Assembly (NCBI GenBank): GCA_030686995.1
Contig: CM060704.1
Coordinates: 170,196,218 to 170,260,217, forward strand
Length of the DNA stretch: 64,000 nt
Origin: Artemisia argyi
Taxonomy: Eukaryota; Streptophyta; Magnoliopsida; Asterales; Asteraceae
Direction of reading: 5' to 3'
Positions 45,367 through 59,576 of the stretch are shown here, piece by piece; position 1 is the first letter of the stretch, and each line of letters starts with the position of its first letter. Below the pieces are notes generated by a model that had not been told where the DNA came from, searched no databases, and saw nothing but the letters and a program-made list of their open reading frames with translations. Both the position numbers and the translations under genes were made by a program.

Positions 45367-47043
45367 TTACAATGACAAAATGAAATCTACTAAATTCTTG
45401 AGGGAGTTATTTGAAGAACCACTATCACAAAGTGCAAATTTAATCTTGTCTTGGATCTCCATAGCCCTCTGCCTCATTTCTTCAGCTTCTTTACCCACCA
45501 AAACCTTTCTGACTGCATTCTCAATCTCTGCACTCTTTACAACAATTTCAACACCTATCTTCCACACATGGCTTAGATACCTAGCATTCAACTTTTGGTC
45601 TACATCAAATGGTTGGCACAACATTGGAACCCCTTCTGATATACTTTCCAAAGTTGAGTTCCAGCCACAATGGCTCCAAAATCCTCCAACAGCATTATGT
45701 GCCAATACTTCCTTTTGGGGTGCCCATTTTACAATCAGACCTCTGTCTTTCATCTGAGCCACTAAACCATCTGGCAAAAACTCAGTCCATTTGAACCCAG
45801 GCACGGAACCTGGTCGAACCACCCATAGGAATAGCTGATTACTATTAACTAAACCCCATGCCATTTCAGTTGCCATTTTTTCATCCGCGTCTGCTAAGCT
45901 TCCTATGCTCACATAAATCACTGATTTGGGTGCTTGTTTATCTAGCCATGAGATACAACTAGTATCCTCTTCAAGAAAGCTAGTGGAAGGAGTTGGGATT
46001 ATTTTGTGAATCGGGCCAATAGTAAAAATTGGAACTTGATAGTGACTGCGGATATGGGTCAATGCCGATTGCTCAAGAAACTTGAGGGTGTTCCAAACAA
46101 TGGCAGTAGGTGTTTTGGGGATGATCATGGTAATCTTTTCAAGTGTTTCTTCAATTGGTCGGCTCATATAGGGTAAATCTTTGTATCTGAAAGGATCGAG
46201 TTCTGGAACTATTTCCTGCAATAAAAAATCTACCCAACATGTTCCGAGTTCCTTGTTAGCACCTTTAATTATAGTAATAAGTTAATTGACTCGGATAGTT
46301 CTTAACTATCATGTTTGTTTTTTTGGAAGCAAATGGATCATTCACATTAAGGTGATTAGTTAGCTATGTTGATTAATTGTCATAGACTAATCATGTACCA
46401 AATTACCAATATAACAAGTGGTTAAGTCTGCACCCAACAATCCCGTCATGTGATTAAGTCTAGTAACTTAAGTACATGCATAATAATTGGGAATCAAAAT
46501 CATAAAAATAAAGTACTACAGTTAACACATGTAAAAGGTGTTTTAATTGATGAAACTACCTTGTGTAGGAAATCGGCCTTCTTGATGGAGCTGAGGGATG
46601 ATCATGAGAGCAAGAGTAAAAGCTGCACTACTACTACGCAAGGTGATCGAAGGTAAATCTAGCTCACGGGCAACAGCCGCTGCAAAAAACATGAGATTAT
46701 CATGAATGATAACAATCGATTCCTTGTCATATCTATCTTTTTGCGCGTTTATGATCTGAGTAAGATGCTCCTTAAAATGAGGCTTGCAGTTATCATTAAG
46801 AGTTTGCAAAAAAGGGATAACGCCAGCAGATATGCCAGGACCGGATAACTTGTCGGGCAAAGGGTGAAAAATAAAATCAGGATGCTTAGAAGGATCTGGT
46901 GGATTGAATTCGGTGTGAACAATGGTTATTGAGAACCCTTTGGAATGAAGGTATGTCCCAAGCTGAAGCATGGGTGTCATGTGGCCTTGAAGTGGACTTG
47001 CTATTAACACCAGCCGCCATCGTTTACTGCCGTGATCCGCCAT
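45367..47043 (-). CDS. UDP-glycosyltransferase, UGT76-like, unit 2 (two exons)
   Basis: Join 47043-46560 and 46229-45367, intron 46559-46230, 448 residues. The start MADHGSK is used because it aligns with unit 1; an upstream in-frame Met at 47,094 adds 17 residues with no family support. His21, Asp115 and the PSPG box (330-373) are intact. Compared with unit 1 there are five substitutions, all in exon 1: Q10R, T14I, A42V, S105Y and I146L. Exon 2 gives the same protein. The N-terminal half forms most of the acceptor pocket in this family, so a shift in acceptor choice is possible; this is inference. Confidence 0.92.
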
Positions 47044-47360
47044 GTCTCTCTTACTACCCCTTGTAAAATATTTTGCTACACATATTTGTGGCATCAGTTT
47101 ATGATTAAAACAAATGATATCACATGATTGACATTTGTTGTGTCAGTTTTTTAGCATTTAGTATGTCCTTTAACTGATATGTTTCACATGATTCACATTT
47201 TTATAAATAGCAATCATGGGTATAGGAAAGTTATGGCATGAGATCAGTTTGTTAACAAAGTACTAAAAGGTTAACATAAAGCTAAATCAATAGCAGCAGT
47301 TATTGGGTAAAGCACAAAAATGTCAAACCAAAGGTAAAGCAACAGCTACGGCGAAGGTAT

Positions 47361-47975
47361 TAGGCATGAGTTTAGGCATATATGTTTGGCTTCCATATCA
47401 TTGCTCGTTCTCAAAAAGAAAATGATTAACATGCCTAAATGCATGACTAAAAACATTCCTAAAAACAAGATGATGACAAGTTGAAAATTCAAAAGTGAAG
47501 ATCTAGAGAGAGAAAATGTATGAGTGATGAGTCAAATTATTAATGGATTATGCATGAGTTTAGGCATATATGTTAGGCTTCCTTATCATTGCTCGTTCTC
47601 AAAAGAAAAATGATTAACATGCCTAAAATGCATGACTAAAAACATGCCTAAGAAAAGATGATGACAAGTGGAAAATTCAAAAGTGAATATTTAGAGAGAG
47701 AAAATGTATGAGTGATGTGTCAAATTATTAATGGATTAGGCATGAATTTAGGCATATATGTTAGGCTTCCTTATCATTGCTCGTTCTCAAAAGGAAAATG
47801 ATTAACATGCTTAAAATGCATAACTAAAAACATTCCTAAGAATAAGATGATGACAAGTGGAAATTTCAAAAGTGAAGATTTAGAGAGAGAAATTGTATGA
47901 GTGATGTGTCAAATTATTAATGGATTAGGCATGAGTTTAGGCATATATGTTAGGCTTCCTTATCCTTGCTCTTCT
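47361..47975. repeat. ~185-bp tandem repeat array, three units plus a partial, unit 2
   Basis: Units start near 47361, 47549, 47737 and 47926 (spacings 188, 188, 189). Two fewer than in unit 1. Confidence 0.93.
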
Positions 47976-48518
47976 AAGAAATGCCTACCAAAGATAGTAC
48001 TAGTACTCAACGATGTCGTTACGGGCATACAAAGAACAAAATGTGTAGTAAACCGGGATTGATCGCAATATCTAACCGAAGAGGGAAAGTTCTACTAAGA
48101 GGGAAAGTTCTAGTGAGGCGGTGTAAATGTCGATCGTCTATTAAAAAATGAAATTGTAAAACGACGTCGTTAGGTAAGAAAACTAAAGTAAAAGTCAAAA
48201 TGACATCTTATGCCCATTGACCAAGAATAATATGGCCCTAAAACGACTAAAACCCCCTACACGACGTTGTGTTGGGCCCTCTCAAAACGATGTCGCTTGG
48301 AACGGGAATGATATATTTAATAATGTATAATGTATGGTTTAAGGGAAAATACCACTCTTTAATATGATGGCCCGTTTAAGACCCTAACTCCTTTCTTGTA
48401 GCCCGTTTAGAGAATCAAAACAAAAATATAGTAATGTGTATTTTTTTATTTGTTACAACAATTCGATTATGCAAACAAATAATATAAAATCAGAAAATAG
48501 TCTACATGGAAGAATCAA

Positions 48519-48621
48519 GAAGCTTCTATCATTGAATTGAAAGACGTAAATATATCAAGAAGGTTCTCAATTAACGAACAATCTTGAAATTTTTGGATGA
48601 CGCCTAATCAAAGTATAAATA
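48519..48621 (+). promoter_or_regulatory. Heat-shock promoter of sHSP gene, unit 2
   Basis: GAAGCTTC at 48519-48526, GAAGGTTC at 48559-48566 and TATAAATA at 48614-48621, unchanged from unit 1. Confidence 0.8.
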
Positions 48622-48735
48622 CCCAAACCTTACTGTCCTAAATCATCATCACATGCAACAATCAAATCAGCAACATTACAAACACAATCAAGCTATTTAA
48701 ATTCTTCTTGCAACAAAACATTCAGTCTATAAAAC

Positions 48736-49203
48736 ATGTCGATCATTCCTAGCTTTTTCGGTAACTGAAGAAACAGCATCTTCGACACATTTTCACTCGA
48801 GGTTTGGGACCCATTCAAAGCATTCCCCCTTTCATCACCATCTGGTCTTTCAAATGAAACATCTGCATTGGTGAACACTCGTGTGGATTGGAAAGAAACA
48901 CCAGAAGCTCACGTGTTTAAAGCCGATCTCCCTGGACTTAAGAAAGAAGAGGTAAAGGTGGAAGTTGAAGACGACAGGGTATTACAGATTACAAGTGAGA
49001 GGAGTGTTGAGAAAGAAGATAAGAATGATAAATGGCATCGTGTCGAAAGAAGTAGTGGTAAGTTTACGAGGAGGTTTAGGTTGCCAAAGAATGCGAAAAT
49101 GGATCAGATTAAGGCGGGAATGGAGAATGGTGTGTTGACGATTACTGTGCCGAAGGAGGAAGTCAAGAAGCCAGATGTCAAGTCTATTGAGATCTCTGGT
49201 TAG
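48736..49203 (+). pseudogene. Class I small heat-shock protein with premature stop, unit 2
   Basis: As in unit 1: 155-codon frame with the same TGA at codon 11 (48766-48768) and an intact alpha-crystallin domain. Differences downstream are missense (S to N in KEDKNDKW, E to K in RLPKN, L to P in KKPDVKS). The shared stop shows that the nonsense change preceded the duplication, or that it spread by conversion. Confidence 0.9.
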
Positions 49204-50382
49204 ATAAATTTGTGTTTGGTCCATCCACATTTTAGAATAATGTTTTAATTTGATGATATGCAAAGCAATAATAGCTTGTTTATCTATTTAGTATCTCGGA
49301 TAAATATGAATAAATTGTTGGTTTAGCTTTCTAAAGATTAATGTTAGTGTAATGATATGTAACTGAATCAAGCTCAGTTTAACATAACTCAAAATTGCAT
49401 TAGTGGTATGTGTTAATTCACATACCTTTTCATAGCAAAAAACGGACCCAAATAGACTAATTATGCTAACAAATGCCAAAGAATGTGTGTTTTTATGTTT
49501 GTGAATGTGCAGGGTTGGATATTTCATAAAAAGACGAAAAACAAGCAAAAATCCGGCAATAACGAGCACGAGAGTAGAAAGAGTCAGGAAGTCAAGCTGG
49601 AAATCAATTTGAGCTTATATAGTCCTCAGAGTTTGATAAATGAGCAAAAGTGATCTTTGTGTGAAGTTTGAAGAAATGTCAATTATGGTCCCTGCATTTT
49701 GAAAGTTGACACATTCAGTCCCTTATGGAATTTATGAAGAAAAGGTCAAAGTCAACCCTTGGAGAATCATTATTGTTAATCTGTGGTGTTAATCTGTGGA
49801 AGCTAGGGTTTGAATTGTTGCAGCAGAGCTTGTTAATCGGAAGCTAGGTATAAACAATTTATACGCGTTTATTTAAGTATAATATCTGAATAATGTGTGT
49901 GTAATATGCGATTATTTGAATCAAGTTTGTGGAGTCGTTTTAGCGAGTTATAATAATGTGAAATTGAAGTTTGTTGTTGAATGCGATATTTTGAAGTCTA
50001 TTGTTGAATGCGAGTTATAATAATGCGCTTAGAAATTACTATGACTATTTTTTTGAATAGTATAGTATTAGCTAGTATTGAATGCGAGTTATAATAATGT
50101 GTGTGTGTTGCTAATTATTATTTTGAGTTTTGAATAGTATAGTATTTCGCTAGTACTGAGTGTTTGAACAATTTTTTCGAAAAAAATATCATGTGTGACC
50201 TTTGGAAAATTACATGTCATTAACAACAATTAGGACTTAATAAATATAGTATATGAATGAATTGAAACTTGTAGCTATAGCCTTTTTTGTCTTTACACAT
50301 AACATTTTTGGAATTTATTAAAACCAATAAGTTTTCAATTCTGATTTTAGGCATTGTATCGGAAACTTGGTAAGTATAAACG
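49204..50382. other. Between sHSP and CACTA transposase, unit 2
   Basis: Counterpart of 27,380-28,567. Same repeated GAATGCGAGTTATAATAATG phrases, with one fewer copy. No left CACTA end found. Confidence 0.4.
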
Positions 50383-53300
50383 ATGGATAAAAGTTGGATT
50401 AATGCTCCGATTAATAGCAAAACTTTTAGAGATGGAGCTCAAAATTTTATAAGTTTTGCTCGCGCTACAAGTATAAGAGGATTCATCAAATGTCCATGTA
50501 ATAGATGTTGTTTTCTCGGTAAACCGTTAGATCTTGATAAAGCTCATGCCCACATATTGCATTATGGGTTTTTACCCGGGTATAAAGAATGGACTGTGCA
50601 TGGAGAGCAAACTATATCTTTACCACCATCTCAATCTAGTAATGTTAATGTTGAGGAAACTTTTTTTGGTCAAGAGGATATAAGAGGTTTGGTTCGTGAT
50701 GCGTTAGGTATTAGTTCTTTGCCTTCGGATAACGCCGAATTAGGAGATACAACGATAGAAGGAGATACCGGAGAATCTACGGAAAGTGGTAGTCATGGTG
50801 ATGAGGGTCTCTTATATAAGAAGTTGTTAGAAGAATGTGACAAAGAATTGTACTCTGGTTGCAAGTACTCAAATTTGTCATTCACTTTACATTTATATCA
50901 CATTAAATGCATTGGTGGAATATCCAACAAGACTTTTAGCATGATACTAGAACTCTTGAGGGATGCATTTCCACATCTTACAGCGTTACCATCATCCGCC
51001 AATGAAGCAAAAAAGTTAACTAAAGATTTGGGTCTAGGTTACGAAAAAATCCATGCGTGCTCAAATGATTGTATGCTTTATTGGGGTGACAGGGCGGGTC
51101 AACAATCATGTCATGTTTGCAAAGCTTCGCGTTATAAAAGCGATGAAGTGATTGGAAGTTCTAAATCACGCAAATCCAATAAGCCGACAAAAGTTTTACG
51201 TTATTTTCCCTTAATTCCGAGACTTAAAAGGTTGTACATGTCCGAGAAAACAGCGAAGGACATGAGGTGGCATGATACTGGTAGAACAAAAGATGGAAAA
51301 TTGAGGCACCCCGCAGATGGTCTTGCTTGGAGCGCATTTAATGATCGATATTCACAGTTTGCCTCGGATCCTCGGAGTGTGAGGCTTGGCCTGGCTAGTG
51401 ATGGTTTTAATCCTTTTCGTACAATGAGTACATCACATAGCACATGGCCAGTGTTATTGATTCCTTACAATTTAACTCCTTGGATATGCATGAAACGACA
51501 ATCATTTATTCTTTCATCAATTATTCCGGGGGAGAAAGCTCCTGGCAATGATATTGACGTATATCTAAAACATTTAATAAAAGAGCTCCAATCATTATGG
51601 ACGGGTGTTGATGCTTATGATGCTTTTTCTAAGCAACATTTCAAACTAAAGGCTTCCCTTTTGTGGACTATCAACGATTTTCCAGCATATGCAAATTTAT
51701 CTGGTTGGAGCACCAAGGGTCGTATGGCATGTCCACTTTGTGCCAACTCCACTCACTCTAGGTGGTTAAAACATGGAAAGAAATTTTGCTACATGGGACA
51801 TCGAAGATGGTTAGAGGCGAATCATAGTTATCGATTTCAAAAGGAACGTTTTGATGGTACAATAGAGAATGAGGGTCCACCAACTCCACTAACAGGGTCA
51901 GATGTTTTGAAACAATTAAGCGGTGTAAGATTTAGATATGGAAAGTCTAAGAAAAGGACGAGGGAGTATGCTGGTTCAACAAGTACTCATACAACAGAGG
52001 CAACATATGACAACCAAGGTGCATTTGAGAGTACATATATTATCATTGAAGAAGATATTGATGGTGAGAACCAATTATGGAAAAAGAAAAGTGTGTTCTT
52101 TGATTTAGAGTATTGGGAGCACAATTTACTTAGACATAACTTAGATGTGATGCATATCGAAAAGAATGTGTGTGACAATATTCTCGGGACCTTATTAGAT
52201 TTGGATAGAAAGACTAAAGACAACGAAAACACCCGCAAGGATCTCGAGGAAATGGGAATTAAGCATGAACTTCACCTTATAAATCGTCCTAATGGAAAGC
52301 CGTACTTACCCCCAGCATGTTATACGATGTCTAGTGTAGAGAAGTCCAACTTTTTACAATTGTTAAAAGATCTCAAAGTTCCAGATGGGTATGCATCAAA
52401 TATTTCGAGAGGTGTAAGCTTGAAAGATCATAAAATTTCCAATCTTAAGAGTCATGATGGGCACATCTTAATGCAAGATGTTTTGCCCATTGCTCTACGG
52501 GCATCCGTGATTTCAAGAACACAATCTTGCGTAGTTAAAGCCGTGACGGATTATTGCTACTTTTTCAAAGGGTTGTGCGCAAAAGTTCTTGATCTTAGTG
52601 AATTAGAAAAGATGGAGTATCAACTCGTGCGGACATTATGCGAGTTGGAGCAGTTATTCCCTCCTAGTTTTTTCACAGTCATGGTCCACTTGACTATCCA
52701 TTTGATATCAGAGGCGAAGCTTGATGGACCCATTCATTACAGATGGATGTATCCAGCTGAACGGTACTCTCTCTTTCATGCCATTAAGTTGGGTATATAC
52801 TCTTTTTACCTTGTGACTTTATTGGCCATTTTTTTAATTGAAAGGTACTTGATGCGGTTGAAGTCATATGTTCGCAATAAGGCTCAACCTGAGGGATCAA
52901 TTGCAGAAGGATGTATCAAGGAAGAATGTCTTAATTTTTGTTCAAGATATTTTGAAGGTGTTGAGACTCCCTTTAATCGCCCTCTTAGAAATGATGACAA
53001 TGTTGTCGGAAAAGAGATGTATATGTTCAATTCGGGTGGTCGTAAGTTAGGTAAGGTTGAGATTCTTGAGCTTGATGGCAAGTCTCTAGCTCAAGCACAT
53101 CGCTATGTGTTACTAAACCATAGTAAAATTCAACCTTTCCGCGAGTGAGTACTTCTTTTAGCATATAATTATTATATTTAATAAGAAATAATGCTTTGAT
53201 AAAGTCTTAAGATTATGATATGCTTCCTGTAGTTATTTTTTGGGTGAAAAACAAGCTCTTAGGAATAAACCCATGGACTCAGAAACTATAGAGAAATTGA

Positions 53301-54023
53301 TGGTCGAGGAATTTCCATGGTGGCTAAAAAACCAGGTTACAAATCTATTGGTTGTTATATAAGTTTCCTCATCTCCGAGGTGCATTAACTAATAGTGATA
53401 TTAAATAATGGTAGGTTTCTCTCTTACAAAAGCATAATGTAGATGACGAAGTGTTATCTCTTGCTATTGGCCCGAATATTGTTGCCAAACAATATAAAGG
53501 CTTCATCACTAATGGTCATAGATTTCTCACAAGGCGACGTGAAGAGTTTAAGAAGACCCAAAATTCAGGAGTCATGGTAGAAGTAGAAAGAGGAAATTAT
53601 TATGGAAAACTTACAAACATTATTGAGCTTGAATATTATCGTGGATACAAAATTGTTCTCTTCCATTGTGATTGGGTCGACAATCGACTTTATACAGGGC
53701 TAAAGAAAGATAAATATGGGTTTCCTCTTGTGAATTTCTCTAGGCCATTGATACACACCGGTGAAAATTTCAAAGATGATCCTTTTATAATTTCTACTCA
53801 AGCAAGACAAGTGTTTTATATAGAGGATTTAAAAGATGTTGGATGGTCACATGTTATTAGGACCAATCCAAGAGATATATATGACATGGGGACCAATGTG
53901 AATAGAGATGATGATGATGACTCTTATACCCAATGCATACCTTGTATTCTTCCAATGTTGGATGATGTGAACCAGGAACCTCGTTGGCTTCGTTTGGACA
54001 CTGAAGTCCAAGATGCTCAATAA
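50383..54023 (+). CDS. CACTA transposase (TNPD/tnp2 type), apparently intact, unit 2
   Basis: Join 50383-52763, 52845-53144, 53233-53335 and 53415-54023 gives 3,393 nt and 1,130 residues with no stop. Domains in order: Transpos_assoc zinc-binding (FIKCPCNRCC, about 34-43), tnp2/Transposase_21 core (about 225-440; SNDCMLYWGD, CHVCKASRYK, RLGLASDGFNPF, FCYMGHRRWL), DUF4218 (ELEQLFPPSFFTVMVHLTIH, then YRWMYPAERY) and DUF4216 (LTNIIELEYYRGYKI, FCHCDW-like, VNFSRPLIHTGE). Introns have GT...AG ends; the first is 81 nt and open, so the unspliced frame reads through it to a TGA at 53,148. It would catalyse cut-and-paste of CACTA ends in the nucleus, probably needing a TNPA-like partner that this unit has lost. 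Confidence 0.88.
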
Positions 54024-54388
54024 TGATGAGAACGTGTACGGGTCTGTAATTACTAGTTACTTAGTTTATATATGTGTTATCTGAATGACGTCATCTATTG
54101 ATGTTTACGCAATATAAATTGAAGCTGATTGATAGATGTAAGGACTTTATTATTGTGTTGAGATGCTCTGCGTTTAGTTGTTACGTTGTTCATCGCATTG
54201 ATTAATTTCGAATCTGTCTCTTCAGTTTATAACCATATCTTATTTTTTCTTCTTTTTCAGGACACTCAAAATATGCAATGTGATTGTTCAGGATATAACT
54301 TTTATTGTCTCATTGCTGTAAGTCTTACTAGCTGCTGCTTGTTTCATTTCCCTTTGTGTATCATGATTTTTGGGATGAGAGAGTAACT

Positions 54389-54986
54389 TGTTGGTTAATA
54401 TGTGTAAACAAGTTCCCAGATTAGGGTAAAGATAATCAATAAGGTACCGGATATGCACTTGAAATTGTGGTATCACTTTCCAATAGAAACTATTCGACCC
54501 TATGTCTGGGTTACACGAATATCTCTATGGGATAAGACCAAGTGATGTTCTTGTTTTAGGCACAAACCAAGAACCAGATGCGTATTCAAGTGTTTAGGGT
54601 TTTGTGCTTTCGTATATACATGCAGATGTATTATGACCTCTATTTATAATAGAGAATACTCAAACCTAGCCCATGGAATTATGTATAATTAATGGCCCAT
54701 TAATTATAACATAATACTTTCCATAATATTAGGAATCAGTGGTTAAAAACGAGCAGCAGAATAAACTGATGCCGTCAGTAGAATCATACTAGCAGCAGAT
54801 TCTACTAGCAGAATACATCATCCGCAGAATCTCTCATCAGCAGAATCAGATTCCTGCTATCAGCAGAATCATTATATAACCACTATTGAGTCAGGGGATT
54901 CAGTGACCAAATGGGTGTACACTCCGTACCTCCAAACCCATTACCAGGTGTGAATTAATCCCTCAAGTGTACTAAATTTACTAACA
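54389..54986 (-). repeat. 3' LTR of copia element, unit 2
   Basis: 598 bp, followed by the complement of the polypurine tract (ATCCTCCCCAAAT). Confidence 0.95.
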
Positions 54987-55559
54987 ATCCTCCCCAAATT
55001 TAGTTCACTTCCTTTGCATGAAAAATTAAACACAAAACAAAATAAGTGCATAAATGAAAATATCCTGAGGATTGAATTTCCACATTAGTACATATACTTT
55101 CAAATATTCGAGAATCAGGGTGTTCTAAGAATTGAACCCTTCAACCCATTTGAATACCTGATGATAAATACACACAAGTTTTCAAACACCAAAATACTCC
55201 TGACACTATACAAGCCATGTGTCCATATCCAATTCATAAATGTTGTAAAAGCTAAAAGTCCAAAGCTTCCTGAAGCGGCAAAACTTCAACATTCACATAG
55301 GTGGTTCATCTTTAATTCATGCTCCTGCTTACCACTTTTTCAAAGAAAATTAACCATTAAGAAGTTATGACTTCATCCTCCTTTCCAGCAGATAACAAGC
55401 ACAACCTTGGGATGTTTGTGATACATGTGCTTCAGTCCACCAAATGATCAGCTTTCCACATTGAACTCAGCTTCCAAGTTTCCTTAGAAGGGAGTTGGGT
55501 ATCCTTGCATTCAGTGACTAAGTTGGACTTAAACCCATCCCTGTAGCAGACTTCAAAAC

Positions 55560-58500
55560 CAAGTCTCTAGCTTCGTCAAGTGATCAGCTAAGTTTTGTTG
55601 AGATTTAGTGATCAGCTAAGTTTTGTTGAGATTTAACAAACTCTATTGATATCACCCCATTTATGATAAGCTCACGAATCATGCTATGCCTGACACCTAA
55701 GTGTCTAGACTTTCCATTGTACATCTGGCTATAAGCCTTTGCCAATGTAGCAGCACTATCACAATGGATAGAAATAGGTGCTATAGGTTTAGGCCACAAT
55801 GGAATCTCAAGAAGCAAGTTTTTCAACCATTCAGCTTCTTTGCCAGCAGCAGCTAAAGCCACAAATTCAGATTCCATGGTTGAACTGGTAATGCAAGTTT
55901 GTTTCTTGGATGCCCAAGAAATTGCACCTCCTCAAAGTAGGAATACCCAGCCACTAGTAGACGAATTGTCTTCAGTGTTACTGATCCAACTTGCATCAGT
56001 GTATCCTTCTAATACTGAAGGATAACTAGTATATGAGAGACTATAATCCATAGTTCTCTTCAAATACTTAAAGACCCTCTAAATTGCTCACCAATGATGA
56101 GCACTAGGATTACTAGTATACCTGCTCAGTTTACCCACAGCAAAAGCAATGTCAGGTCTTGTACAAGTTATGGCATACATCAAGCAGCCAATCACCTTAG
56201 AATACTCAAGTTGAGATACAGCTTTGCCAGTATTAGGCATTAGCTTCTCACTTGTATCCATAGGAGTACTCACTGGAGTACAATCAAAGTAATTAAATTT
56301 CCTTAACACCTTCTCAATGTAATGAGACCGAGAGATAGAAATTTTGTTACTTTCATGTTTAATCCAAATACCAAGGATAACATCAGCCTCCCCCATATCC
56401 TTCATGGAGAACTTTGATGACAAAAATTCTTTTGTAAGATCAACTTGATTTTGGTCAGTGCCAAAGATCAACATGTCATCAACATATAGACAAATGATGA
56501 CTCCTTTACCAGATTCATCAAATTTGCTATATACACATTTGTCAGCTTGATTAAGTAAATAACCACTCGACAAAACCACTTCATCAAACTTTTGATGCCA
56601 TTGCTTAGGTGCCTGTTTTAGTCCATAAAGAGACTTAATCAGTTTACACACCTTGTTTTCATTGCCAGGCATGATGAAGCCCTGAGGTTGGTTCATGTAA
56701 ACCTCCTCATCTAAATCACCATTCAAGAAAGCTGTCTTCACATCCATCTGATGAATAATCAGATTGTGAATTGATGCCAAAGCAATTAGCAATCTTATAG
56801 TACTGATACGTGCCACTGGAGCATAAGTATCAAAGTAGTATATTCCTGACTTTTGTTTAAAGCCTTGAATAACTAATCTTGCCTTGAACTTTTCAACAGT
56901 TCCATCTACCTTCATTTTCTTTTTGAAAATCCATTTGCAACCTAGAGGTTTGCAACCAAGTGGTAGATCAGTCAACACATAAGTGTTATTGCCCATAATG
57001 GAGTCAATCTCATCATTTATTGCTTCTTTCCAGAAAGCAACATCCTGGGACTTCATTGCTTCTTTAAATGTTTTGGGATCATCCTCCACAATGAAGCAAT
57101 AGGAGTATTGGTCAGATACCTCACTCCTTGTACCTTCAATTAAGTATAATTGAAACTCATGTCCAAATGACTTTGGAGTCCTTACCCTATTGCTCCTTCT
57201 GAGCTCAGGTTCAGGTTGTTGTTCCACAACCTCAGCAGGAACCTCATCAGGAACCTCATCAGATACTTCTGAAACACCATTGTCATTGGTTCCATTTAGA
57301 ATCCTTTGACTTGGTCTAGGGATACATGAGAATCTGTTCTCATCAAAGAGTGCATCCCTTGATTCAATTATTGAGTTAATTGAAACAGACTCATTAGGTT
57401 CTATAACATAAAACCTATATGCCTTGGAATGCTCAGCATATCCAACAAAGATGCATTCAATGCCTCTTTCTCCCAAAGTTTTCTGCTTTGGATCAGGGAG
57501 TCTTACAACAGCCCTACAACCCCTTATCCTAAGATAATTAAGGTTAGGTTTCTTCTTAGTCCAAAGTTCATAAGGGGTAACTTTGTTCCTTTTGTTGGGA
57601 ACCCTATTTAATAAATAGCAAGCTGTTAACATAGCTTCACCCCAGAACCGTTGACTCAGCCCTGAATAGGACAACATGGAATTAACCATCTCCTTCAACA
57701 CCCTGTATTTCCTTTCAGAAATACCATTTTGCTGAGGAGTATAAGGGGCAGTCGTTTCATGGATTATACCAACAGACTGAAAATACAGAGTATCCATGTA
57801 CTCACCTCCCTTATTAGTCCTTAATCTTTTGATTAGGGAACTTTGTTGCAATTCAACTTCAGTTTTAAATACTTTAAATTTATCTAATGCTTCATCTTTA
57901 GAATGTAATAAGTAAACATGACAAAACCTAGAAGCATCATCAATAAAAGTCACAAAGTATTTCTTATTCCCCAAAGAGGGAGTAGCATGTAAATCACAAA
58001 GGTCACTGTGAATTAACTCCAAAACTTTAGTTTCACGTTTTACTCCTTGAAAAGGTTTCTTAGTTATCTTGTTCATCATACAAGTTTTACACTTTTCAGT
58101 TTTCATATCAAAAGCGGGTATTAAACCATCCTTGGACATATCTTGCATTCTTTTAAAATGTACATGGCCAAGTCTTGCATGCCATAGGCTTGAATCATAA
58201 AGTTTAGATGTAGATATAAAAGCAGAATCAATATTATCATAAACAATATTAAGTCTGAACATTTGATTACACAAATAACCAAAACCAATAAACACACCAT
58301 TTTTAGACAAAACAGACTTATTAGATTCAATAACCTGTTTATAACCACAATTATTCAAAACACTACTAGAAACCAAGTTCTTCCTAATATCAGGAACATG
58401 TAAAACATTAAATAAAGAAACAATCTTTCCAGAACTAAACTTCAAATCAACACATCCTTTTCCATGCACCAGGGCAGTTGACTCGTTTCCCATATGAAGA

Positions 58501-59549
58501 ATAGAACCATCATTCATTGACTCATAGGTCTTGAACCAGCTTCTATCTTTACACACATGAATTGTTGCTCCAGAGTCAACCCACCAAGCAACATCATCAT
58601 CCTGCACAAAGTAAATGTCAGATATATATGTAACATAATAAATCTTAAAAGACTTATTAAACACATTCTGACCTTTAAGAGAATTGGTGTTACCATTCCC
58701 TCCACCTGTGCTTGATCCATTGGATTTGTTTCCAACTTTACCACCCTTGCAATCTTTCCTGAAGTGTCCAGGTTTCCCACACTTCCAACAAGTCACCTTA
58801 GGTTTCTTGTTAGGATCAGATTTGGTGTTATCTTGATGCTTACGCTTGCCCTTGTTGTCATTGTACTTAGTGGAGTTGTTATGCTCCACCATATTGACAA
58901 CTGATGGACCAGTAGCAGTGCTACTCTTTGGCTTGTCAATGTCTTGAGCTTTGAGTAAATCTTCAATGCGCAAGTGACTGCCCAACTCAACAAGAGTTAA
59001 CTCCTCCTTCTTATGCTTAAGCATATGCTTGAAATCCTTCCAAGAAGGAGGCAGTTTATCGATGATACAAGAGACTGAAATAGCCTCATCCATGTTCATC
59101 TTGTGTTATGTGAATCGACCAAGTATACTAAGAAGTTCATTGTATTGTTCCATGACAGGTCTAGAATCAACCATTTTGTAATTGTTAAAATTACTTAAAA
59201 GGAACTTCTTACTTGATGCATCCTCAGCCATATACTTGGCTTCCAAGGAATCCCATAGTTCTTGAGAAGTTTCAACATTCTGATAAATATCAAACAGAGA
59301 ATCAGACATACCATTGAGAATTAAACCTCTGCAAACATAATCATCATTCTCCCATTTGCTTCTTGCCTTCATCTGATCCATAGTAGCATCATCTCCAAAA
59401 TCTTCTGGAATCTCAGTTGTGAGAACATAAACCACATTCATACTTGACAACAAGAAGTGCATCTTCTTTTGCCATCTTCTGAAATCAACACCTTCAAACT
59501 TTTCCAACTTGGAAAAGTTAGCAGCCATTTGTCTCATAGCAGCAGCCAT
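55560..59549 (-). pseudogene. Copia gag-pol polyprotein, broken, unit 2
   Basis: Same domain order as unit 1. The RT is complete here with CLYVDDMLIFG. Breaks: CAA to TAA at codon 148 in gag (59,106-59,108, between GRFT and HKMNMDEA); stops after SAHHW (TGA) and AI (TAG) near 56,070-56,090; TGA in the RNase H segment near 55,930; and a small deletion plus a 28-bp direct duplication (GTGATCAGCTAAGTTTTGTT...) at 55,578-55,633 near the end. Not autonomous as written. Confidence 0.95.
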
Positions 59550-59576
59550 TGATTATCACTAATAGTTTCTATTGAT

